Below are positions 1 to 9,099 of a stretch of 64,000 nucleotides of DNA, piece after piece. Under the pieces are notes generated by a model. It had not been told where the DNA came from and did not search any database. It saw only the letters and a list, made by a program, of their open reading frames with translations. The stretch spans positions 2,912,828 through 2,976,827 of the forward strand of contig RPFO01000079.1 in the NCBI GenBank assembly GCA_009746045.1, in the 5' to 3' direction. Positions within the stretch are counted from its first letter, which is position 1. Each line of letters begins with the position of its first letter. The position numbers and the translations under genes were made by a program. The DNA is from Mesostigma viride (lineage: Eukaryota; Streptophyta; Mesostigmatophyceae; Mesostigmatales; Mesostigmataceae).

Positions 1-2
1 GC

Positions 3-113
3 AAGGCCCCAGGGGGAGGGTCTGGCAAGAGCAAGTGTTTTGCTTGTGGCAAGGAAGGTCACTGGAAGAGGGATTGCCCAAACAAGAAGAAGGGGCAGTC
101 TGATCAGAAGTGA
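3..113 (+). pseudogene. Gag C-terminus with CCHC zinc knuckle (partial)
   Basis: The open frame entering from the left edge encodes CFACGKEGHWKRDC, a CX2CX4HX4C nucleic-acid-binding zinc knuckle typical of retroelement Gag, followed by a lysine-rich tail. It ends at TGA (111-113). The frame after this TGA stays open into pol, and the next codon is CTA. The start lies outside the window. The knuckle would bind element RNA for packaging; that role is family knowledge. The copy is part of a dead element. Confidence 0.85.
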
Positions 114-1270
114 CTAGTGAAGCAGTCCCGTGTACATAGTGAGACACCCTGTGGGGACACAGCTTCACATGTAAATAAATCTGGGCAGGGTGCCACCTCT
201 GATCAGCACCAGGGGTGTACTGATGTTCTCATTCCACAAGATTGCATGCATGCTGCAGCACAACAATCCCCTCAACTGTCAACAGGTGGAGGGTCCCCAG
301 ACAGGGTTGGCTCTGGGAGCCTAGATGCTCTGCTGGGAGGGTCTGCTGGGTCCTCTGGATCCAAGATGCAGAAGGTGGATGTTGCGTCCTCACACGCAGG
401 GCCCGTCCAGGCGTCTTCCCAGGTGCGTAATCTGGCTAGGCAACTGAGCTACACGGATGCTGGACGCAGGCTGCACAATATCTTTGGTCACACAGCCATG
501 GCTGAGATGTTTGGTTGGAAGATTGGAGATGAGCCACTGAGGGAAGCATGCAGGGCTGCAGCTGAGCAATGTGCTTGTAAGGAGAATGCTGCCAAGAAGC
601 CAAGGTCCCATGCTAGGGAGCCTGCCAGGGAGAAGGGGGACATCCAGGTAGACGTCCAGCATATCAGGGGCTTATACATTTTGGTGGCAGTGGACAGATT
701 TAGCAGGTACAGGCTGCTCCAGATTCTGCCAGATATGAAGGGGAATACCCTGCTGCTGGGCTTGCAGACTCTCTTACCAGGCTTTGGGGTGTACAAGACA
801 GTACAGGCTGATATTCAGTTTGAGTGCCTACTGTCACAGCAGGAGCAACTGCCATGCAAGCTGCTGGTCACGCCCAGGGAGAGCCATGGACAGCAAGGTG
901 CTGTGGAGAGATCCATCAGAGAGGTCAAGACCGTAGTGCTGGCAGAACCTAAGGTGCCACTGGTAGCATCTGCTTTGGAGAGGGCAGCGTGGACCAGGCA
1001 GGTGGAAGAACAGCTGAACCTCAGAATAAACTACTATTATGACGGGGTGGCTGTCAATCCTGTAGCACTGCAGTTTGGGATGCTAGCCCAGGAAGTGGTC
1101 CAGGCATGCTTGAGGAAAGCAGACAGGGTGTTTGCTCAGTTGAGACGCAAGGATAGGGGCTGGAATGTGCTGAGGCCTCAGGTGGGGCTGAAGGTCAGAA
1201 TGTGGAAGGAGCCATCAATGCAGGGCAAAAGGGGCAAGTGGCAGAACGGGGTGGTGACCTGTGTGGAAGA
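114..1270 (+). pseudogene. Pol N-terminal part with integrase, outer element
   Basis: The reading frame is continuous with gag across the TGA at 111-113. After about 120 residues without a recognised domain comes an integrase. It has an HHCC-like zinc region (HNIFGH, then cysteines in EACRAAAEQCAC), then the catalytic acidic residues in GDIQVDVQH, QADIQF and GAVERS. After that is a conserved stretch around KDRGWNVLRPQVG shared with the nested element. Coding stops at the insertion of the nested element: the frame runs into its LTR and terminates at 1355. Coding resumes at 9100-9105, where the next codons continue the same protein alignment. No protease domain lies between gag and integrase. 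Confidence 0.85.
1266..1270 (+). repeat. Target-site duplication GAAGA (left; right copy 9100-9104)
   Basis: GAAGA is present immediately outside both LTRs. Removing one copy and the element restores the outer pol frame, which confirms it as the integration duplication. Confidence 0.92.
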
Positions 1271-1887
1271 AGTTGTGAGGGTAAGAATGCCACGAATTCC
1301 GCCATGGTTCTTGCAGGAAGTTGCCTTTATTAATAATCAGGAAACACAGACGTAAGTCACGTCACTTCCAAGACTGCACGCAGCACAGACGACAGGGTCG
1401 CAGTGCCAAGAGAACGTGCACGCAAGAACTAGCGTCCCGGTGTGACCAAGTCACTCATATAGCTTACTAGGGACGCGTCCAAGTATTCAGCTGCACTGTC
1501 ACAGCTGAACTGTCAATCAATTGATTACACAGACTCTGGCACGCCTTTGGCGCGCAGATCTATCAATTGTCCATACGGCTAGTCCTGTGGACCTATCCGT
1601 ACACTAGTCAGCATCAATTGTCTCATAGGTCCTGGCGCGCTACAGTGCGCCTACCTATCAATTGACCATCAAGTCCTGTACAAGTCCTGTCAACGTCCTG
1701 CGGACTATCAAAGTGACACTTGTACATCCTGTGTCCGTACGCGCCCACAGTGGCGCGCCGGGTACTGTCGGCACAGCCTAGGAAACGTCATAACTTTTAC
1801 GTTCCTTAACCAAATGAGGCGTTCAAGGTGCCGTTGGAAAGAGCGTAACAATCTCTATCCATCTAACGTAAATCCTTTACGTTAACT
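1271..1887 (-). repeat. 3' LTR of nested element
   Basis: 617-bp direct repeat of 8483-9099. Termini on the plus strand are AGTTGTGAGG...ACGTTAACT, so the ends form a short AGTT/AACT inverted repeat rather than TG/CA. An AATAAA signal lies on the minus strand at 1331-1326. The sequence is rich in AATTG and GGCGCGC-type short motifs and carries no long ORF. Confidence 0.92.
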
Positions 1888-2836
1888 CCAATCCCTTCTT
1901 TTCTTTAGGGATCACATCCCCTGCCAGGGACCCTTGAAGTAGCTTGAAATGTCCTTCACTCCAGCTTGAAGCTTGAACAGATGTCTTTAATGGCCATTGC
2001 CATTCCCCCAGCCCTTTCTTTTAAGGAACTGGAAAAGAAACAGATCTGCCACAGGGAAAACCATTTCATGAGAAATGGAGAAAACCTATGGAAGTGGCAT
2101 TACAGAGTACCACCAGATATTAGAAGCACACAAAATTAAATACATACAGGTTAATTCTATGAGGTCTTCTCCAGGAATTAATCCCATCACCTCGGTAGAG
2201 CCTCCAGTACAATGACCTTCTGGCGGTGAGTTACATTAATCCCAGATACTAATCCCATAAAACCCAGTACATATTCAATATAAGTACAATAAATCCATGA
2301 CAATTAAAATACCACTTGACAAAGTAAGGCGTATTACAATAGTTTGCCTGTCATTCTCTCAACAGGGGTCTATTGGCGCCCGTCTTACGGCGCCCGTCTA
2401 CTTGCCAGATGGTAAACTGCCACAGCAAACAAATGACAAAATGAAACACATAGGCAACAATTAAATCCTGCCCTGGGGAACTAGGGAAGTCTGAACAGGC
2501 AAACACCTGAACAGGCCAGCTTGTAGAAACATAATACCAGGGAATCGAACCCCGCCCTATAAACCCCAGAATAAAGGTTCCCAGACCATTGTGAGAGGTA
2601 TGTACAAATATACATTTCTTTTAAAATAGAATACATGGTCTGTAATGGACCTGTCAACCTTGTGTAGTCAACAGCATGAACCCCAGCCAAAACCTGGCTG
2701 TATCCTGATTAAAATCAGAGTGAGTGTACCATGGTCCATGAGCCTTAGTACAGACTAAAATACAGGTATTATGCCAGTCACAATGCTGACACTACCACAC
2801 AATCTGCTCTCCAATGCCCTATAACCATGCACCAGC
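1888..2836 (-). other. 3' noncoding region of nested element with polypurine tract
   Basis: No gene. A minus-strand polypurine tract (about 1907-1888, AAAGAAAAGAAGGGATTGG) abuts the 3' LTR. A T-arm-like GGGGTTCGATTCCC lies on the minus strand at 2553-2540, matching the outer element's 11916-11928. Confidence 0.65.
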
Positions 2837-5800
2837 TTAGACAGCTTGCTGAGATGGGTCCATCAGAGACTGAAGAACCTTGTATTGCACTGCTGCCTTC
2901 TGCACTAGCTTGGTCAAAGCATCAGCAGGATTGTCAACCCCAGGGATATGCTCAATATTGGCCAAGGAGGACAACTCCTTAAGAAGGAGATAATCCAAGT
3001 CCCTACTTCTGGCCATCTGCCTGTGCACAAACTGCACCATCCCCATGGAGTCTGTTTTTAGAAGAGTGGTAACCTGAAGTGGCCAAGGAGTGTTAGAAGT
3101 CATCTGATGAAGCAACTCCTTCAGATAAAGGCTTGTGTGAATGCCTTCACAAATAGCCCTGCATTCTGCCACATCACTGCTGACAGCCACCCGTTTGTGC
3201 AGGCGACTAAACCAGCTCACCAAACTCCCCAGGCCTTCCTGTCTGAGCACAAAGAGCCCTGCAGCCCTGCCCCTGACCTTGGAGACCTGCCTGCTGTCCA
3301 TTGAGCTATCCACATACAGCTCCATGCAAATGGGTTGTGATAAATCCACTGCAGACAACAGAATGCCAGATGAAGCCCTGACCTGATCAGCCACCTTGGC
3401 AGACCCTAGCTCCACCAGCATGTCATCAGGCAACCTGGCTATGACCATAAGGTCTGGCCTGGAAATGCCTGCCACCCAAGCAACCATGCCCCTCACCATG
3501 GGACACAGTGCCTGTGTGATGGTTGGAGGAAGCTTGCTAATGAGGGTCTCTTGATAGTCATTGCCCCCCACCAGCAGCATACGCCACTCCCCTCCCTTCT
3601 TCACCAGTGTGGCCTCCATGCCCACAAACAGCAGAGGCTCATTCTCCACCTGCCATTGCTCCCTACCCAGAGGAAACTTGGACTTAATGATGGAGATCAG
3701 CTCCTTAAGCCACGACGTGGGAGCTATCAGATGTAGGTCATCCCCGTGCAGCGAAGCATACACTGGCAGGCCTTCCCATTGCCCCAGAAACAGACAGGGG
3801 TCTACAGGAGAGACCTTCAAGTTGCAATGCTCCTTCAGGAAACGGTTGAGAGTCTCCCTCCAGATTATTGGACTTGACCTCAGGCCCTCCAGGCCCTTGA
3901 GGATTTTAAGGAACTCCGTGTGGATGTCCCTTTTCCATACAGCAGGCACCCTAACATAGAAAGGCGTCTTGCCCTCCCACTTTTCCTGTGCCACATCTGC
4001 ATCACCCTCCAGAAATGCCCTCTTGAAGTCTATCACCACTGAGCCATAGTCCAAGCCCTTGTTGAGAAGGCCTAGAAAGACACACAGCAGCAGCCTCCAA
4101 GTATCATGCAGCATGCCAGGGGTATACAACTCCTCAGCAGTGCACTCACCAGTACCCTTGAACTCATTCAGCACTGGCCTGACATGTGGTACCTTGACCC
4201 CGTCCACCTCCTTCATCTTGATGACAAACTTGAGCTTGAGTAGACGTCGTGCAGGAGGCAGGTCATTGACAGGTTCCACGCATTTCTTGGAGATCCAGTC
4301 CTCCCCAGATTTAATCAGACCCAGTGTGACCTGGGGACACATAATGGGAGAGGACATGAGCTTCACCAGGCCTTGGTAGTTGATAGGGCTGTGTCCAGCA
4401 AGTGAGTGAGGACCAATGCCCAAACTGCTTGGATGACTAGCAGCTGGCAGTATGAGGTCATCAACCAAGGGCTCCTGCCCCTGGCACACTTGCACACGCT
4501 TAACCGTCCTGGTTACTGCACGTGATAGGTGAGTGGTCCTGAAATTAATCAGTGGGACCTGACCAGCCCCTTCCTTAGTCAGGAGAGAGGACGTGATCAC
4601 TACCCCATCCTGGCATAGGAAATTCTGCCCCAGAAGAGCAGGTCCTTGATAGCCCTCCAAGACACAAAAAGCAGTGTCCTGTCCAAGGATAGGAATGAAT
4701 ACCTCACCCAGTACCTTCACGTGTACCCCGCCACTGAAGTCAGACACAAACTGATAGCTGGGTTCAGACATGCTGTACCCTGCTGCAGCCCTGGTCCCAA
4801 TAATGGAGACCTGAGAATTAGTGTCTACCTCTAAGGCAGTGTCCAGCCCCAGATTGCCATGCCACCTGAGCTTGGCTACCTTGGGCTGCTTCTTGGCCCT
4901 TTGTAGAGCCCCAATCAATCCAGCCAAACTTGTCCCCCTGGGCTTGGTTAGTGCCTTGGGCTTGACAGTTGACTCCCCAGCTGTTGACCTTGCAGCCTGT
5001 TCAACAAGTACCTCTGCAACCTGGCCAGGGCTGACAGATTCCCCTGCAACAGATGTGGTCGTTGCGTCAGTGATGTCACCTGGGACCTGAAAATCCTGCA
5101 GATCCTGTGAGCCTTGTGCCTGACTGCCCTCATTCATCAGGTTAGGCTTGACATATGACCAACTCAGCCGGTGTACATGCTTTGGTTCGTCCTCCATGCT
5201 GACCAAGCATGCGTGGCTAGCTTCATCAACCTGGGTAACCACCCCAGGACTCCAGCTACCACGTTTGCCATAAAGGCTAGGTTCCTTCCAAGCTAGGACC
5301 TTCTGACCCACTTGTGGCTCCAGCATCTTCCAACCCCGGTCCTTCTCCCTCAGCTTGGCAAAGGTGACATGTGCAGCATGTTTCCAGCCCTCCAGCACAT
5401 GTGGTGGGCACAGGCCATGATATAGACCCATTGGGCTGACAGCAACTCCATCATAGTAGAAGTTAACCCTGCTGTTCAGCTGCTGCTCCACGTTCCTCAG
5501 CCATGCACTCCTGACAAGTGCAGGTGCAGACAAGGGTACCCAGTCTTCAGAGATGATCAATTTCTTGACCTCCTGGATTGCCCTCTCGATAGCACCCTGC
5601 TGCCCATGAGCCTCCCTAGGTGTAACCAGCAACTCAGGAAGGGTAGGATCACCCTTGAGATGCTGAAACTGCATGTCCACCTGGATCCTTGTGGTAGGAA
5701 ACTTGGCTCTTACATTCTGCAGGGCAGCCAGCAAGTACCTGTTCTTCATAGAAGGTAAATGCTCCAGCACCTTGTATTTCGTGTACCTGTCCACGCACAC

Positions 5801-6463
5801 CAACAGTTGCATGCCCCTGATGTGTTGGATATCACACTGCAGATCACCAATGCTCTGAGGTAGAGCTTTGGCATGTGATTTCCTGGGCTTGTTGGAGGAC
5901 AACTGGCACTTACACCGTGAGGCAGCTTGCTGACACGCCTTAAGAAGGGGTGCCCTGCCCATACGGAAGGCAAAGTTGTTTGACAGAGAAGTGGCATGCC
6001 CAAACATGTTGTGGATTCGGGCACCCAACTCCTGGTACACAGAGGAAGCAGTCCCTGGCACAGTCAGGACTGTGCTGTCAGGTTGTCCAGCATCACCATG
6101 CTGACTTCCATCCTGTTCTGACTCAGAGCCTGAGTCACCCTGCTCATGCCCAACACCTGGACCGCCAGCAGGGACCACATGCATACCACCAGAGGCCTTC
6201 ACACCCCTCTGTGGTTGTACATTGGTTTCTCTCAAAATGAGAGGTCCACCCTCGTGCCCAGCACGAGGATGCATAGGGTCAGACATACTTACAGCTGCAT
6301 CAGCTGTCAAGGACGTCTTCATAGGAACCTGTACCTCTCCAGGTGACCTGGGGCCACACTGAACCTGGAGATCACCCTCTTGTTGCCCAGATATAAAATC
6401 TGCATTGGAGCACCTGGCCTCCCCCTTGGGTGAATTAAGGTGTGTAGGGGTTGCCTCAGACAG
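2837..6463 (-). CDS. pol of nested element: INT, protease-like, RT, RNase H
   Basis: The frame opens directly after the gag UGA; the first methionine is at 6322 and positions below count from it. Integrase: H104 and H109, cysteines 130, 137 and 139, catalytic D164, D216 and E246. Retropepsin-like domain: VDTNS at 499-503 and ALLGQNFL at 562-569, placed after the integrase. Reverse transcriptase: IDFKRAF with D765 and HGDD at 859-862, where Copia proteins normally have YVDD. RNase H: VDSSMDS with D1005, then SSDVAECRAICEG, TDSMGM and DNPADALTK. Intact over 1161 codons. The domain order differs from gag-PR-INT-RT-RH of textbook Copia. RT and RNase H type place it near Ty1/Copia. Confidence 0.92.
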   Translation of the reverse strand: MSEATPTHLNSPKGEARCSNADFISGQQEGDLQVQCGPRSPGEVQVPMKTSLTADAAVSMSDPMHPRAGHEGGPLILRETNVQPQRGVKASGGMHVVPAGGPGVGHEQGDSGSESEQDGSQHGDAGQPDSTVLTVPGTASSVYQELGARIHNMFGHATSLSNNFAFRMGRAPLLKACQQAASRCKCQLSSNKPRKSHAKALPQSIGDLQCDIQHIRGMQLLVCVDRYTKYKVLEHLPSMKNRYLLAALQNVRAKFPTTRIQVDMQFQHLKGDPTLPELLVTPREAHGQQGAIERAIQEVKKLIISEDWVPLSAPALVRSAWLRNVEQQLNSRVNFYYDGVAVSPMGLYHGLCPPHVLEGWKHAAHVTFAKLREKDRGWKMLEPQVGQKVLAWKEPSLYGKRGSWSPGVVTQVDEASHACLVSMEDEPKHVHRLSWSYVKPNLMNEGSQAQGSQDLQDFQVPGDITDATTTSVAGESVSPGQVAEVLVEQAARSTAGESTVKPKALTKPRGTSLAGLIGALQRAKKQPKVAKLRWHGNLGLDTALEVDTNSQVSIIGTRAAAGYSMSEPSYQFVSDFSGGVHVKVLGEVFIPILGQDTAFCVLEGYQGPALLGQNFLCQDGVVITSSLLTKEGAGQVPLINFRTTHLSRAVTRTVKRVQVCQGQEPLVDDLILPAASHPSSLGIGPHSLAGHSPINYQGLVKLMSSPIMCPQVTLGLIKSGEDWISKKCVEPVNDLPPARRLLKLKFVIKMKEVDGVKVPHVRPVLNEFKGTGECTAEELYTPGMLHDTWRLLLCVFLGLLNKGLDYGSVVIDFKRAFLEGDADVAQEKWEGKTPFYVRVPAVWKRDIHTEFLKILKGLEGLRSSPIIWRETLNRFLKEHCNLKVSPVDPCLFLGQWEGLPVYASLHGDDLHLIAPTSWLKELISIIKSKFPLGREQWQVENEPLLFVGMEATLVKKGGEWRMLLVGGNDYQETLISKLPPTITQALCPMVRGMVAWVAGISRPDLMVIARLPDDMLVELGSAKVADQVRASSGILLSAVDLSQPICMELYVDSSMDSRQVSKVRGRAAGLFVLRQEGLGSLVSWFSRLHKRVAVSSDVAECRAICEGIHTSLYLKELLHQMTSNTPWPLQVTTLLKTDSMGMVQFVHRQMARSRDLDYLLLKELSSLANIEHIPGVDNPADALTKLVQKAAVQYKVLQSLMDPSQQAV

Positions 6464-7578
6464 TCACTGCTCCTTGTTGTCTTCTTGCTGACTGCCCTTT
6501 GAAGGCTGGCCTGCCTGGGACTTGTTGTTGTTCTTCTTGTTGTTGTTGTTATTCTTGTTGCTGCCCTGGCCCTGGGACTTCTTGAAGCTGGGACACTCCT
6601 TCTTGATGTGCCCCCACCCCTTGCACAGGTAGCATTGTATCTTGGACTTGCCCTGGCCACTGCCCCCATTGTCAGACGCGTTGCCCTGCTTGGGCTGACC
6701 ACCCACCCGCCTGAACACCGACTTGGAGTGTGACCTCCTGTCAGAATCAGGTGAATGATCTCCCTTGCGCTTGTGATGGTTGCCCCTACGCCCTCCTTGG
6801 CTTCGGTCAGCCTCAGACGTCTTGGAGCCACCCTGGGTACGCCCGCCTGCCTGGGTAGCCTTCACTGCTGGCACTCCACCCTCAAACAGCTCCTCTGCCT
6901 CGAGAGCTTGTTTAATGATGACCTTGTAGGCCTTCAGGGTAGAGTGTGGGGCACACATGACTTTTAAGGAGCCACGTGTCGCCTTATCCAGCCCAGAAAC
7001 CTTGAGCCAGTTGGTTAGGGCTATGTTATCAGCGACATTAAAGCCGTGAGCCCTGCCCTCCTCAACCATCTTACAATAGTTGAGAAAGTTCTGGATCAGG
7101 TCCCCCTTGACCTCCCACCCTTGATACTTGTCCTGCCAATGGATGCCGACCTTTTTCGTTGGTCCTCCAGCAGCTCCTTCAGCTCAGCCACGTACAGTGC
7201 CCAGGCCTTATTGGCCTTTTTGCACTCCCTGGTTAGGTCCTTAATCTGGTCAGTACACTTGCCAAAAGTGCTACTGCCTATCCAGATTTGATAGTAATTT
7301 GTACCACCGTACAAGCTAGGGAACCCTTCCAATCCCTCCACAAACTCTTCAGCCTGCTTAGGCTTGGAGTCTGAGGTTACAGGCTGCAACTGATTGACAA
7401 TTAAAAGACCCTGTGTGGTAAGATCAAAGCCATGAATAGCTTGTGCATTATTATTATTGTGAGGAAGGTTGGTAATCTCTCCGGTAAGCCCCACGTCATC
7501 TACGTGAGCGGTTCCACTACCAGCACCCCCATTATTATTCCCACTGGCTGGACCCTTGCTACGGCGTCCCTCAGCCAT
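6464..7578 (-). CDS. gag of nested element (one-base frameshift)
   Basis: Starts MAEGRRSKG at 7578. The N-terminal half runs in one frame to about 7152. The remainder continues one frame back and includes a zinc knuckle CYLCKGWGHIKKEC (CX2CX4HX4C) near the C-terminus, in a serine/asparagine/lysine-rich tail. The break falls on a run of five T on the plus strand (7152-7156; A-run in the mRNA), which suggests loss of one A or an assembly error. With the frame corrected Gag is about 371 residues, a usual Copia size. It ends in TGA (6466-6464) followed by CTG, and the same frame continues as pol. Role: capsid formation and RNA packaging. Confidence 0.8.
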
Positions 7579-7747
7579 CCTGCACTACCAGCTATTCAAA
7601 GAACACCTTAACAAAGCAGCAGAAAATATGTACAAAATTTTTGTGTCGCCTCTGCCGCCTGCGCCGGTGTCGCTGCCGCCCCCGCGAATTGCCGCCGAAA
7701 TTCGACAAAAAAATGTCGACAAGTACTGCAGAAGAAAATTAGGCCGA

Positions 7748-8458
7748 CTAGTAGTCAAGGCCCCTGAAGTCGCAGTACGTGTATACGAACTCACGATCCT
7801 CCATATCCAGCTCCGGACCTGCACCGGTATGAATTAAAACCGGCGTGCTCCCCGCCGCGTAAGTTGCGACGCGCCGACGCGCGACGAGGCGCAGAGGATG
7901 TGTAAAGATCGTCAATAATTCCCACCCCGCGGGAATCCACTCTCGCACAGAGGCGAGAAATGCCACCAGGTTAATTAAAACCTGGCGCTCACGACTGCGT
8001 ACGCCGCGAGTGAGCAGCGATAACAGCGCGAGATCCTGAAACAAATTTGTTGACACCGCCGGCGCGCCCCCCGTGCGAAGCGATGCCCAGTTTTGCAGGT
8101 TTCTCTGGTAACCGGTGAGTGAAGAGAGGACGTTGTCCAACTCCTCAATGGCAGTCGTGACTTCGGTCACCGACCGCAAACCTCCCCGCACCTGGACCGT
8201 AAATGTCGATAAAATGTTTCGAATCTGGTCCAACAGGTTGCGGATTGCCGGCACCAGTGCTGGCAAATCGGGGTCCTCGGGGTTATCCCCGAGCAATGCG
8301 TGAGCTGCACGCTGCTGACGATGAAGCTCGTCGAGCGAGACCGTTACTTCGTCGAGCAATTGCTGCCACGACGGCACCGTCGGTCTTGACGAAGAACCAG
8401 CCGGCGGAGCGGCTATTTCCTCATCGTCCGGAATCCGAAATTCTTCCGAATTTGGCAT
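7748..8458 (-). CDS. Extra 236-codon ORF between 5' LTR and gag, unknown function
   Basis: Starts MPNSEEF only 24 bases after the LTR end, so it would be the first ORF on the genomic RNA. An upstream in-frame extension into the LTR (to 8548) is possible but not needed. The protein is largely helical in appearance: an acidic, proline-rich N-terminus, then long leucine-rich amphipathic segments around residues 30-190, and a tyrosine-rich C-terminus (YTYCDFRGLDY). I see no signal peptide, zinc knuckle, protease or nuclease motif. It does not resemble the gag that follows 170 bases downstream in another frame. Copia elements usually begin with gag, so this is an extra gene, possibly captured or a divergent structural protein. 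The outer element cannot be compared because its 5' end is missing. Confidence 0.6.
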   Translation of the reverse strand: MPNSEEFRIPDDEEIAAPPAGSSSRPTVPSWQQLLDEVTVSLDELHRQQRAAHALLGDNPEDPDLPALVPAIRNLLDQIRNILSTFTVQVRGGLRSVTEVTTAIEELDNVLSSLTGYQRNLQNWASLRTGGAPAVSTNLFQDLALLSLLTRGVRSRERQVLINLVAFLASVREWIPAGWELLTIFTHPLRLVARRRVATYAAGSTPVLIHTGAGPELDMEDREFVYTYCDFRGLDY

Positions 8459-8482
8459 CTTTTTGACAGAGCGTGTAATACG

Positions 8483-9099
8483 AGTTGTGAGGGTAAGAAT
8501 GCCACGAATTCCGCCATGGTTCTTGCAGGAAGTTGCCTTTATTAACAATCAGGAAACACAGACGTAAGTCACGTCACTTCCAAGACTGCACGCAGCACAG
8601 ACGACAGGGTCGCAGTGCCAAGAGAACGTGCACGCAAGAACTAGCGTCCCGGTGTGACCAAGTCACTCATATAGCTTACTAGGGACGCGTCCAAGTATTC
8701 AGCTGCACTGTCACAGCTGAACTGTCAATCAATTGATTACACAGACTCTGGCACGCCTTTGGCGCGCAGATCTATCAATTGTCCATACGGCTAGTCCTGT
8801 GGACCTATCCGTACACTAGTCAGCATCAATTGTCTCATAGGTCCTGGCGCGCTACAGTGCGCCTACCTATCAATTGACCATCAAGTCCTGTACAAGTCCT
8901 GTCAACGTCCTGCGGACTATCAAAGTGACACTTGTACATCCTGTGTCCGTACGCGCCCACAGTGGCGCGCCGGGTACTGTCGGCACAGCCTAGGAAACGT
9001 CATAACTTTTACGTTCCTTAACCAAATGAGGCGTTCAAGGTGCCGTTGGAAAGAGCGTAACAATCTCTATCCATCTAACGTAAATCCTTTACGTTAACT
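8483..9099 (-). repeat. 5' LTR of nested element
   Basis: 617-bp copy of 1271-1887, near identical. On the minus strand it is followed at 8482 by CGTATTACACGCTCTGTCA. That does not start with TGG, so a standard primer site for a tRNA 3' end is not evident. Confidence 0.92.

Larger units (their letters stand above)
1271..9099 (-). mobile_element. Nested full-length Copia-related LTR retrotransposon (7829 bp)
   Basis: The boundaries come from two direct repeats of exactly 617 bp (1271-1887 and 8483-9099), flanked by a 5-bp target duplication GAAGA (1266-1270 and 9100-9104). A 5-bp duplication is usual for this group. On the minus strand the order is 5' LTR, a 236-codon ORF, gag, UGA, pol, noncoding with polypurine tract, 3' LTR. 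Excluding the element rejoins the outer pol frame. The LTRs differ visibly at only one position (1333 T against 8545 C), so the insertion is recent. Its gag has an apparent one-base frameshift. Confidence 0.93.

Noticed and set aside
111-113. Alternative genetic code with UGA as a sense codon
   Set aside because: CEP70 and FKBP20-2 end at UGA where homologues end, so UGA is a stop in host genes.
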